DNA of 49,542 nt. It comes from Clostridia bacterium. GTDB lineage: Bacteria; Bacillota; Clostridia; Christensenellales; Aristaeellaceae. Location: NCBI GenBank assembly GCA_017547285.1, contig JAFYQB010000016.1, forward strand, positions 1 through 49,542, in the 5' to 3' direction. Each line of letters starts with the position of its first letter. Positions within the stretch are counted from its first letter, which is position 1. Below the pieces are notes generated by a model, which saw only the letters and a list, made by a program, of their open reading frames with translations, did not search any database and was not told where the DNA came from. Of the stretch, positions 42,043-49,542 are shown piece by piece. The position numbers were made by a program, and so were the translations under genes.

Positions 42043-42838
42043 AGTTGTTCTTGTCACGGCCTCTACTCGTGGAATCGGTCTTGCCATTGTGAAAGCCTGC
42101 GCCAGAGAAGGGGCGATCGTCTTTATGGCCGCACGAGATCTGGAGAAGGCGCAGGCCATTGCCAGTCAGTTCCATGCAGAGGGCGGACGGATCCATTGCG
42201 TTTACAACGACGCGACCAAACCGGAAACCTTCGTTTCCATGGTGGAAGAAACCGTCCGTCAAGCAAGTCGTATCGATGTGCTGGTGAACAACTTCGGCAC
42301 CTCAAATCCGGGAAAAGATCTGGATTTCGCCCGCACTGATCCAGAGTTGTTCATGAACACCGTACAGCTCAATCTGCGCAGCGTGTACATGGCCAGTCAG
42401 GCAGCATCAAAACACATGACAGCACAGGGTGGTGGCAGCATCATCAACATCTCTTCTGTGGGAGGTGCCATTCCGGACATTTCACAGGTTGCTTACGGCA
42501 CCAGCAAAGCAGCGATCAACTACTTGACGAAGCTGATTGCCGTCCATGAAGCCAAACACCATATCCGCTGCAATGCCGTAATGCCCGGCATGACAGCCAC
42601 CGAAGCGGTGGAAAAGAACCTCAGCAGCGAATTCAGAGACCAGTTTCTCAAGCATATCCCCTTGGCACGCATCGGTCTGCCAGAAGAAATCGCAGAGGCG
42701 GTCATCTATTTCGCAAGCGATGAATCGGCCTATACCACCGGGCAAATTCTCAGCGTTTCCGGAGGCTTTGGACTTGGTACGCCGCTTTACGGAGAACTCG
42801 CGGGAAAAGACAGGCAACGTGACCCGCTCGAAAAGTGA
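42026..42838 (+). CDS. Short-chain dehydrogenase/reductase (SDR)
   Basis: A 270-residue classical SDR, an NAD(P)-dependent oxidoreductase. The cofactor motif is TASTRGIG (11-18), NNFG is at 88-91, and the catalytic S144, Y157 and K161 (YGTSK) are all present. NVxxPG-like AVMPGMTATEAV follows. ATG 42026 is chosen for AAAGGGG 9 bases upstream. The C-terminal GLGTPLYGELAGKD tail is typical of 7-alpha-hydroxysteroid dehydrogenase-like gut SDRs, so a bile-acid or other steroid substrate is a possibility worth noting but not shown. It overlaps the MFS gene by 17 bases. Confidence 0.88.
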   Translation: MRLNDKVVLVTASTRGIGLAIVKACAREGAIVFMAARDLEKAQAIASQFHAEGGRIHCVYNDATKPETFVSMVEETVRQASRIDVLVNNFGTSNPGKDLDFARTDPELFMNTVQLNLRSVYMASQAASKHMTAQGGGSIINISSVGGAIPDISQVAYGTSKAAINYLTKLIAVHEAKHHIRCNAVMPGMTATEAVEKNLSSEFRDQFLKHIPLARIGLPEEIAEAVIYFASDESAYTTGQILSVSGGFGLGTPLYGELAGKDRQRDPLEK

Positions 42839-42936
42839 TTCTTTTAAACAATCAGAGTTCAGTGGATTGTCTGCCAGTACAATTCAAATGAGTCATTGTT
42901 GGTGCAGCACCTCATCAAGTAATGAAATGCAGAAAA

Positions 42937-42987
42937 AACGCCCGAGCGATTCTCCCGTTTTTGAGTGGGAAAATCGTTCAGGCGTTT
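42937..42987. terminator. Long imperfect hairpin after the SDR gene
   Basis: 21-bp stem with three mismatches (42937-42957/42967-42987), 98 bases beyond the SDR stop; flanked by an A run on the left. Confidence 0.6.
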
Positions 42988-43023
42988 ATTGTGAGGAAAA
43001 AACAAGTACCTGATTAAAGCAAA

Positions 43024-43060
43024 AAAGAACTCTAACTTCGCAATGAAGTTAGAGTTCTTT
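43024..43060 (-). terminator. Terminator of tRNA-Ser
   Basis: 15-bp perfect stem (43024-43038/43046-43060) with a T run on the minus strand, directly at the tRNA 3' end. Confidence 0.85.
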
Positions 43061-43151
43061 TGGCGGAGAGTTAGGGATTTGAACCCTAGTTACGCTATCA
43101 ACGTAAACACGATTTCCAGTCGTGCGCCTTCGACCACTCAGCCAACTCTCC
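43061..43151 (-). tRNA. tRNA-Ser (GGA anticodon)
   Basis: 91-nt class II tRNA with encoded CCA. Acceptor GGAGAGT/ACTCTCC pairs fully, the anticodon arm CACGACTGGAAATCGTG gives GGA, and a long variable arm (TTTACGTTGATAGCGTAA) precedes the T arm with TTCAAAT. A 21-base dyad (GCGTTGTG/CACAACGC) lies in its short 5' leader. Confidence 0.95.
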
Positions 43152-43187
43152 ATGGTCTACAGCGTTGTGTCGTTCACAACGCAAATG

Positions 43188-43216
43188 ATTATAACTCCTT
43201 ATGCATCATTTGTCAA
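43188..43216 (-). promoter_or_regulatory. Sigma-A promoter of tRNA-Ser
   Basis: Minus strand TTGACA (43211-43216), 17-base spacer, TATAAT (43188-43193). Confidence 0.85.
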
Positions 43217-43284
43217 CACTATTTTAATTTTTTCTGATAACTTTTTTGAAACGTCATATATATCGTTCAATTTTCGCAGAATTA

Positions 43285-43293
43285 TGATACAAT
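43285..43293 (+). promoter_or_regulatory. Possible extended -10 promoter of the dehydratase operon
   Basis: TGA-TACAAT at 43285-43293 with a weak -35 (TTCAAT, 43266-43271), 28 bases ahead of the start codon. The same TGATACAAT word occurs before the gene at 1283. Confidence 0.45.
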
Positions 43294-43321
43294 AGATACA
43301 CCAACACATGGAGGAATGCTT

Positions 43322-45040
43322 ATGCTTCCCAGTCAGAACGTTCGAAAACTTGCACCGGAAATGGATCCCCTCCGCCTTGGCATGGGCTGGACGGAAGACG
43401 ATCTGGAAAAACCGCAGATCATGATCGAAAGTACATTTGGCGACAGTCACCCCGGAAGCGCGCATCTGCTGGAGCTTGTAAACGATGCGGCGGATGGCGT
43501 GCGTCAGTCCGGAGGCCGTGCCGCGCGCTTTTTTGTGACCGATATATGCGATGGTCAGGCGCAGGGACATGACGGTATCAACTACTCGCTGGCCAGCCGC
43601 GATATGATTGCCAACATGGTGGAGATCCACCACAACGCCACGCCGTTTGATGCAGGCGTTTTTCTGGCAAGCTGCGACAAGGGGCTGCCTGGCTTGCTGA
43701 TGGGCATTGGCCGCACCGATCTGCCTGCCATTGTTGTCACCGGCGGAGTAATGGAGGCAGGGCCCGATCTGCTCACGTTGGAACAGATCGGCAAATACAG
43801 CGCCATGTGTCAGCGCGGAGAGATTACGTCCGAACAGTTTACCTGGTACAAGCATCACGCCTGTCCCTCCTGCGGTGCCTGCAGTTTTATGGGCACAGCC
43901 GGCACCATGCAGGTGCTGTGCGAAGCGCTGGGCCTCTCCCTGCCCGGCAGCGCTCTGCTGCCCGCTACCCGCGCAGACCTGCGCGAAGTCGCTGTGAAAG
44001 CCGGACAGCAGGCCATGCAGCTGGCGCACAGCGGGATGAAAGCGCACGACATCGTCACGCGAAAGAGCTTTGAAAACGCCATTATCGTGCACGCTGCCAT
44101 TTCCGGCTCCACGAATGCACTTTTGCACATTCCAGCCATCGCTCATGAGTTTGGTATCGAACTTGACGCAGACACCTTTGAAGCCTTCCATAAAGACGCG
44201 CATTTTCTGCTGGATGTGCGTCCAGCCGGCCGCTGGCCCTCTGAATTTGTCTACTATGCCGGCGGCGTTCCCGCGATTATGGAAGAACTTCGTCCGCTGC
44301 TGCATCTGGACGCGATGACCGTAACCGGAAAAACGCTGGGTGAAAACCTGGATGACCTCAAAACCAGCGGCTACTACGAGAAATGCGCAGCTTATCTGGC
44401 ACGTACTGGTTTGATGAAAGAGGATATCATCCGCCCGTACAGCCGTCCCATTGGCAGTGAAGGTACCACTGCCATCCTCCGAGGCAATCTTGCGCCTTAT
44501 GGCGCGGTGGTCAAGCATTCCGCTGTGCCAAAGGAAATGCATCAGGCTGTTCTGCGTGCTCGTCCCTTTGACTGCGAGGAAGATGCTATTGCCGCTGTAC
44601 TCTCGCACGAAATCCAGCCCGGCGACGCTGTTTTCATCCGCTACGAAGGCCCCAAAGGCAGCGGTATGCCGGAAATGTTCTACACCACCGAAGCCATCGC
44701 CAGCGATGAACTGCTCAACTGCAGCATTGCCCTGATCACGGATGGCCGTTTCAGCGGCGCGACCAAGGGCCCTGCCATCGGTCATGTGTCTCCCGAAGCC
44801 GCCGAAGGCGGCCCTATTGCCTTGGTAGAGGAAAACGACCTGATCAAAATTGATATCCCGAACCGCCTGCTGGCCATTGTAGGCGCAGAGGGCGAACACA
44901 AAACGCCGGAGGAGATGAATATCATCCTTGCCGAACGGAAAAAGAACTGGCAGCCCCGCGCACCGCGCTACGAAAAAGGCGTGCTGAAAATCTATTCCGA
45001 GCATGCCGTCAGCCCCATGAAGGGAGGATACATGGAGTGA
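43322..45040 (+). CDS. IlvD/Edd-family dehydratase
   Basis: A 572-residue iron-sulfur dehydratase that removes water from dihydroxy acids or sugar acids. Cluster-linked cysteines lie in SCDKGLPG (C118) and CPSCGACSFMGTAGTM (C181, C184, C187); C76 is in DICDGQAQGHDGINYSLASRD. The conserved GSEGTTAILRGNLAPYGAV, PKGSGMPEMF and TDGRFSGATKGPAIGHVSPEA segments complete the family signature. ATG 43322 is taken because GGAGG is 7 bases upstream; ATG 43316 sits only one base from it. No other branched-chain amino acid genes lie near, so a sugar-acid dehydratase is as likely as true dihydroxy-acid dehydratase. Overlaps the next gene by GTGA. Confidence 0.88.
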   Translation: MLPSQNVRKLAPEMDPLRLGMGWTEDDLEKPQIMIESTFGDSHPGSAHLLELVNDAADGVRQSGGRAARFFVTDICDGQAQGHDGINYSLASRDMIANMVEIHHNATPFDAGVFLASCDKGLPGLLMGIGRTDLPAIVVTGGVMEAGPDLLTLEQIGKYSAMCQRGEITSEQFTWYKHHACPSCGACSFMGTAGTMQVLCEALGLSLPGSALLPATRADLREVAVKAGQQAMQLAHSGMKAHDIVTRKSFENAIIVHAAISGSTNALLHIPAIAHEFGIELDADTFEAFHKDAHFLLDVRPAGRWPSEFVYYAGGVPAIMEELRPLLHLDAMTVTGKTLGENLDDLKTSGYYEKCAAYLARTGLMKEDIIRPYSRPIGSEGTTAILRGNLAPYGAVVKHSAVPKEMHQAVLRARPFDCEEDAIAAVLSHEIQPGDAVFIRYEGPKGSGMPEMFYTTEAIASDELLNCSIALITDGRFSGATKGPAIGHVSPEAAEGGPIALVEENDLIKIDIPNRLLAIVGAEGEHKTPEEMNIILAERKKNWQPRAPRYEKGVLKIYSEHAVSPMKGGYME

Positions 45041-45510
45041 AACAGAAGAATCCCTACCGCATTCTGGGCACTGTATTTTCATCCATTGCGGCGGCTGAAC
45101 TGCTGGCGGTGATGGTATTGCTGCTTGCAAAAGCGGATCATTTTCTGGCAGTTGTGCTCCCGTTGTCCATACAGTGCCTGATTTTTGGCGGCATCGGTAT
45201 TGGTTTTCTTGGTTTTGACTCCCATAAGCGCGCCAAGCGTGAACGCCTGGTTTCCAACGGCTATTATGAAGTCGCCACCATCGTGGGCATTGAACAAAAT
45301 CCCTATGTGCGCGTCAACCGTCATCATCCGTATCATGTGGTGTGCCATATTGAACGAAACGGCGTGATTCATGAATACCGCAGCGAGGGCTTCTTTCATC
45401 ATCCAGGCGTGAACGTCGGCGATCCTGTACCGGTTTATCTGGACAGGCAGAACGACAAAAACTACTATGTGGATGTCGAAAGCATCGCGCCTGATGTGGT
45501 CAGACATTAA
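45037..45510 (+). CDS. Small membrane protein with extracellular beta domain (DUF3592-like)
   Basis: A 157-residue protein with two N-terminal membrane helices (about 12-33 and 38-58), then a soluble beta-rich domain (VSNGYYEVATIVGIEQNPYVRVNRHHPYHVVCHIERNGVIHEYRSEG...VGDPVPVYLDRQNDKNYYVDVES). The G-x-x-V-x-V-Y-x-D-x-x-x-x-x-x-Y-Y-V-D pattern is typical of DUF3592-type proteins of unknown role. GTG 45037 overlaps the dehydratase stop by four bases, and AGGGAGG is upstream. Confidence 0.7.
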   Translation: MKQKNPYRILGTVFSSIAAAELLAVMVLLLAKADHFLAVVLPLSIQCLIFGGIGIGFLGFDSHKRAKRERLVSNGYYEVATIVGIEQNPYVRVNRHHPYHVVCHIERNGVIHEYRSEGFFHHPGVNVGDPVPVYLDRQNDKNYYVDVESIAPDVVRH

Positions 45511-45526
45511 ACAAAAGGAGTTTGTC

Positions 45527-46090
45527 ATGCTGTATCATGCCTCGCCGGTTGGCGGTATTCAAACGCTTGTCCCCCATGTTTCCAACCACGAAAAGCCGCT
45601 GGTTTACTTATCCGGCAGGCGCGAAAACGTACTGGTCTACCTGAGCAACGCTGTGGAAAAGCACTGCCGCGAAGCCGGCTTTGAATGGAACCAGCCGTGG
45701 TACAAATGGGCCTCCTACGGTTTTACCAAAGAAGGGCTTCTGCTGCTGGAAGAATATTACCCCAACGCCACCATGGAAATCTACAAGGGTGTTTCGGGTT
45801 ATATTTATCGGGTGGATGAATGCACCGCCGCTATGCCCATGGCGGAAATTCCTCACGCATATATCAGCAGCGAATCCGTTGATGTTGCTGACTGCGAGTA
45901 TATCCCCGACGCCTACGAAGCCCTGCTGGAAGCAGAAAACGAAGGATTGATCGTAATCAAACGCTACGATGACCTTTCTGAAGGTACGCGCCGCTGGCTG
46001 GAAAAGATGATTCCGCAGGAATACGCCAAAGCAGAAAGCCATCCGGATTACCGGCACTTCTTGAAAGCCAAGTTTTCTATATCTGAATAA
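45527..46090 (+). CDS. Conserved hypothetical protein with ADP-ribosyltransferase-like N-terminus
   Basis: A 187-residue soluble protein. ATG 45527 follows AAAAGGAG. The opening MLYHASPVGGIQTLVPHVSNHEKPLVYLS and the later EIYKGVSGYIYRVDE resemble a widespread Bacillota hypothetical whose H-x-S...L-x-P-x-x-S...VYLS order recalls the small ART/KptA-like fold. No clear catalytic set (H-Y-E or R-S-E) can be assigned, so enzyme activity is not claimed. Seventeen bases separate it from the membrane protein gene, and it probably ends the dehydratase operon. Confidence 0.6.
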   Translation: MLYHASPVGGIQTLVPHVSNHEKPLVYLSGRRENVLVYLSNAVEKHCREAGFEWNQPWYKWASYGFTKEGLLLLEEYYPNATMEIYKGVSGYIYRVDECTAAMPMAEIPHAYISSESVDVADCEYIPDAYEALLEAENEGLIVIKRYDDLSEGTRRWLEKMIPQEYAKAESHPDYRHFLKAKFSISE

Positions 46091-46149
46091 TCAGGAAATA
46101 GCACTGCATTCTACATGATGCAGCGCTATTTTGCATATTGTGAGCAGCG

Positions 46150-46204
46150 TATAATCCCTCCGGCTCGCCTACGGCGAGCCACCTCCCTTTACACAAGGGA
46201 GGCA
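46150..46204. repeat. REP-like palindromic interspersed repeat
   Basis: Two adjacent hairpins: GGCTCGCC-TAC-GGCGAGCC (46162-46169/46173-46180) and CCTCCCTT-TACAC-AAGGGAGG (46182-46189/46195-46202). This block (TCCCTCCGGCTCGCC... CACCTCCCTTTACACAAGGGAGG) resembles short repeats scattered in gut Bacillota genomes. It sits between two convergent genes and may serve as a terminator. Confidence 0.65.
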
Positions 46205-46231
46205 GAGTGCGCTCCGGCAAACTCCAGCCTC

Positions 46232-47380
46232 TTACTCCGCAATACTTTGCGGCATGACATTCCAATTTCTTACTACGCGATCCAGTTCATACGCATAATC
46301 CCGCTGTGCCAGCGTTTCGCCCAGCACCAGCGGCGCAACGGCAAGCGTTTGACCGTCATGAACCAAACGCACTTCTCCAACCACGTCTCCCTCTTCCTGA
46401 CCCGCCAGTGCTGTCTCTGGCAGATCAAATTCCAGCACGGGTACGGTTCCTTTGGGAACCGCCGCCGCCAGACGGCCGCCGCACAGAATACAGACCGTTT
46501 CCTGCGTGCCTTCCTCCACGGGCAGCACGCGCACGGTCTCGCCTTCCTCAAAGGCCGTGAACATCTCGTAGCGTTCAAAGGCAGCGTCCATCAGCCGCGC
46601 GGCCTCGTCAAACCACTCGGAGCAGCGCAGAACCACGCCGATCACTTCCAGCCCGTCCCGCTTTGCGCCGAATACCAGACATCTGCCTGCCGCCTTGGTG
46701 TAGCCGGTTTTAATGCCCGTCGCGCCCTCATAGGTCGAAAGCAGCTTGTTTTTGTTGTTCAGGATCCGCTGATAGCTGCGCCCCTCCCATGGAATGGAAG
46801 CACGCCTGGTGGACACGATTTCACGGAACAGATCGTGCTTCATGGCCTCCTGGGCAATCAAAGCCAGATCATACGCGGTCGTAAAATGCCCGTCCTTGGG
46901 CAGACCATGCGGGGTGAGAAACACTGTATCCGTACAGCCAAGCTGAGCCGCGCGTTCGGTCATCATGCGGCAGAAGGTTTCCACGTCTCCTCCGATATGC
47001 TCGGCAATGGCCATCGCCGCATCGTTGCCGCTGGCCAGCATCAGGCCGTAGAGCAGGTCGCGCAGGGTGATTTTTTCGCCAAGATTCAGATAGATGCTGG
47101 TACCCGGTACGCCGTAAGCATAGCGGCCAACTGTGACCACCTCATCCAGCCTGCCATATTCCAGCGTCATCAAAGCGGTCATCACTTTGGTAGTAGAGGC
47201 CATGGGCAACCTTTCGCGCTCGTTATGCGCAAGCAGTACCTTGCCCGTCTCCCGCTCCATCAGGATCGCCGAGCGTGCGCTGCTTTCAACCTGCTCGCTT
47301 TCCTCCGCCTTTGCCTGCGGCGCAAAGAACGCCATCACCGCGCAGCACAGAAGGGTGAACCAGCCTTTCAGATGTTTCAC
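46232..47380 (-). CDS. D-alanyl-D-alanine carboxypeptidase (peptidase S11, DacF-like)
   Basis: A 382-residue secreted penicillin-binding enzyme that trims the terminal D-alanine of peptidoglycan stem peptides. The signal peptide (1-25) is followed by S62-T-T-K65 (SxxK), S-G-N in LMLASGNDAAMA, and KTG in GIKTGYTKAAG. A beta-rich C-terminal domain (about 275-360) follows. GTG 47380 overlaps the gerW stop by GTGA and has GGAGG upstream. Linkage to gerW and DUF2953 suggests a DacF/DacB-type role in spore cortex maturation. Confidence 0.92.
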   Translation of the reverse strand: MKHLKGWFTLLCCAVMAFFAPQAKAEESEQVESSARSAILMERETGKVLLAHNERERLPMASTTKVMTALMTLEYGRLDEVVTVGRYAYGVPGTSIYLNLGEKITLRDLLYGLMLASGNDAAMAIAEHIGGDVETFCRMMTERAAQLGCTDTVFLTPHGLPKDGHFTTAYDLALIAQEAMKHDLFREIVSTRRASIPWEGRSYQRILNNKNKLLSTYEGATGIKTGYTKAAGRCLVFGAKRDGLEVIGVVLRCSEWFDEAARLMDAAFERYEMFTAFEEGETVRVLPVEEGTQETVCILCGGRLAAAVPKGTVPVLEFDLPETALAGQEEGDVVGEVRLVHDGQTLAVAPLVLGETLAQRDYAYELDRVVRNWNVMPQSIAE

Positions 47381-47841
47381 TCTTCAGCCTCCGAAGCCGT
47401 GTAATCAATGGTTTCGATTTCAGTTTTGTACACTTTTTTCCCCTTGGACTTGCCCTGCTTCTCCCCGTTTTGGGCAAACTCCTCCATAAGCTGGGGCAAA
47501 AGCTCCACCACACGTTCCATCGCACTGTTGGACTGGGCAGGGAGCACCTTCACACCGTCCTCTCCCACCACCAAAAACCCCACAGGCTGTACGGACACGC
47601 CCGCGCCGGTGCCTCCTGCAAAGGGATAGTTTTCGCTGGTAATGGCTGCACGGCTGCGGTGATCATCCACCAGATATTCGCCTCCGCCGGCTACAAAGCC
47701 GAAGCTGACTTTGGAAATGGGAATAATGGTGGTACCTTTGGAACCCGTGACCGGGGAGCCGATCACGGTGTTTACATCCACCATACTGCGGATGTGCTCC
47801 ATGGTGGTCTGCATCATGGTATCAATGGGATGCTGCTGCAT
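47377..47841 (-). CDS. gerW: GerW/YtfJ-family sporulation protein
   Basis: A 154-residue protein of the GerW (YtfJ) family, required for normal spore germination in Bacillus. Family pattern: an N-terminal helix (IDTMMQTTMEHIRSMVDVNTVIGSPV), the GTTIIPISKVSFGFVAGGGEY strand with glycine-rich turn, a loop PFAGGTGAGVSVQPVGFLVV, and a Lys-rich C-terminal tail. GGAGGAG lies 5 bases before ATG 47841. It overlaps DUF2953 upstream by 20 bases and the carboxypeptidase downstream by 4, so the three form one unit. Confidence 0.92.
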   Translation of the reverse strand: MQQHPIDTMMQTTMEHIRSMVDVNTVIGSPVTGSKGTTIIPISKVSFGFVAGGGEYLVDDHRSRAAITSENYPFAGGTGAGVSVQPVGFLVVGEDGVKVLPAQSNSAMERVVELLPQLMEEFAQNGEKQGKSKGKKVYKTEIETIDYTASEAEE

Positions 47842-48388
47842 AGTTCTCCTCCTCTGACGAACGATTTGCCCGATAGGCGGCGGAGGCCACCCACAGACGC
47901 AGGGTTGCTGCCATTAGACTGCCCAATCGCGCGGTTGCTATCCATCGAAAGGAAATCTGCGTCCCCGCGCCCTGAAAATCCATTTCCACCCGTCCTCTCA
48001 AAGCCAGCGGGCGAATACAGGCCGCTGCTTGCAACACAGTCCGAACCACGCCATATACGATCGCCGTCTGTGCAGCATCCGCAAAGGAAATACGCACGCG
48101 AAGTTCTGCATCCTGCCATTCAAACAAGTTCAGCAGCCGGCTGAAATGCCCTTCACGCAGAAGAGATACAAACAACCCGTGATCCCAGCCGCGCATGCTT
48201 TTCATCACATCACCGGAATAAAGCGGTACATCAGGTTCTTCCTTCTTCTTTTTGCGCAGTACTGGTAAACCGGCCGCGCGAATCCGAATGCGGTAGTGTA
48301 TGCCGCGATCGATCCGTATATGCCCTTGCACGCCAACGGGTGTCATGAACAGCGCACAAAATGAAAAAAGCCAGAAATACAGGTTCAT
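47822..48388 (-). CDS. DUF2953-domain membrane protein (YtfI-like)
   Basis: A 188-residue protein with an N-terminal membrane helix (about 1-20) and a DUF2953-type domain. A Lys-rich stretch (RKKKKEEPDV, about 47-56) precedes the domain. In Bacillus the equivalent gene ytfI lies directly before ytfJ (gerW), as here. ATG 48388 is selected for GGTGAGGTG 6 bases upstream; a GTG three codons earlier is less likely. Function unknown, linked to sporulation by context. Confidence 0.85.
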   Translation of the reverse strand: MNLYFWLFSFCALFMTPVGVQGHIRIDRGIHYRIRIRAAGLPVLRKKKKEEPDVPLYSGDVMKSMRGWDHGLFVSLLREGHFSRLLNLFEWQDAELRVRISFADAAQTAIVYGVVRTVLQAAACIRPLALRGRVEMDFQGAGTQISFRWIATARLGSLMAATLRLWVASAAYRANRSSEEENYAAASH

Positions 48389-48434
48389 ACCGAACACCTC
48401 ACCTGTATTCTGGCTCCATACGCGGTTGATTTAT

Positions 48435-48808
48435 TCAATTTTCAAACGAATGTCCACACGCAAAACAATGGTTGTTGACAGCTTTATTTTTGGCGCCGCC
48501 TGCCGGACATACTTTGACAGCCTCCGGTAATTTTTTGGATGCGCCGCAACTTTGACAATTTACCTTTCCAACAGGATTACGGGCGCCGCATTTGCTGCAG
48601 CGCCAGCTTTGACGAATGCTGGAACCGGGCGGCGATGTGTGCATTTCCGTTTGTCCATCGGAGCGAAAAACAACGATCAACAGTCCTAATGCACCCAGCC
48701 AGCCCCCCACCAGAAACCATCCGGCTGATTGCGGTATTCGGCCACGCGCCGCGCTGCATAGCCAAACAAAAAGGCGTGAAGAAGATAGAGGATGATCGCC
48801 AAAAGCAT
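48435..48808 (-). pseudogene. Zinc-ribbon membrane protein, frameshifted
   Basis: Two frames together make one protein. Frame 1, from ATG 48808 (AGGAG upstream), gives a membrane helix (LLAIILYLLHAFLFGYAARR) and AEYRNQPDGFW, then shifts out. Frame 2 continues with VGGWLGALGLLIVVF (second helix) and two zinc ribbons with CSKCG and CQSCG, plus CPAGG and CFACGH (the first cysteine of the third pair's partner is replaced). The break lies in the six-base C run at 48713-48718 (G run on the gene strand), where one missing base restores the frame. It may be a real mutation or a homopolymer sequencing error. The last ribbon's CxxC reads CPAG, so one zinc site may be lost. Confidence 0.75.

Positions 48809-49542
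<734 letters not shown>

Noticed and set aside
43199..45130. 643-residue minus-strand frame through the dehydratase gene
   Set aside because: Antisense shadow of the IlvD/Edd gene; it also runs into the tRNA-Ser promoter.

Overview
The window comes from a spore-forming, Gram-positive Clostridia-type bacterium (Bacillota). Evidence: two alpha/beta small acid-soluble spore proteins, a GerW/YtfJ sporulation protein beside a DUF2953 protein, a DacF-like D,D-carboxypeptidase, a class B sortase, strong AGGAGG ribosome sites, TTG/GTG starts, and MalF/MalG-type sugar permeases with no ATPase gene next to them. The carbohydrate genes suggest a plant-fibre user, perhaps from a gut or rumen; the species cannot be told from the sequence.

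Layout. 1-3.5 kb: end of the ATP synthase epsilon gene, a small XRE regulator, tRNA-Trp, a serine hydrolase, a PhnP-like metallo-hydrolase and a YgjV-like membrane protein. 3.6-6.5 kb: divergent secreted GH5 and GH10 glycanases plus a small TIGR04076 protein. 6.5-19.8 kb: a long minus-strand sugar-uptake locus. Read 5' to 3' it holds a 965-residue surface protein (carbohydrate-binding-like domains fused to a solute-binding domain), two permeases, an NHL/TPR protein, a Yip1-type membrane protein, an 860-residue DUF5696 protein, two more permeases, and a second binding protein with its own promoter and a cre-like operator. A GH43-like enzyme lies just upstream. This locus is the best candidate for a poorly described system: surface glycan capture coupled to two importers.

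21-26.7 kb: phenylacetate-CoA ligase with an ACT-domain partner, an HAD phosphatase with two uroporphyrinogen-decarboxylase-superfamily proteins, and a YwaF-like membrane protein. 26.7-30.6 kb is an accessory zone. It holds an AT-rich TetR/acyltransferase pair, a degenerate repeat-rich stretch, a 49-bp 3' fragment of tRNA-Trp, and an APH-like kinase lying between that fragment and an intact tRNA-Trp in the geometry left by tRNA-targeting integration.

30.6-39.5 kb: metallo-hydrolase and glutamine-amidotransferase-like hydrolase, the SASP pair, the L10 leader with rplJ-rplL, a sortase, a CNNM/CorC transporter with an HAD phosphatase, an MFS transporter and a cupin. 39.7-49.5 kb: a decapitated AhpF/thioredoxin-reductase remnant facing an MFS-SDR pair, tRNA-Ser, an IlvD/Edd dehydratase with two small proteins, the DUF2953-gerW-dac sporulation/cell-wall operon, a frameshifted zinc-ribbon membrane protein and the start of dnaK.

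Three tRNA promoters are near-perfect sigma-A sites with 17-bp spacers. Most transcription units end in clear intrinsic hairpins, several of which look like duplicated copies of one another.
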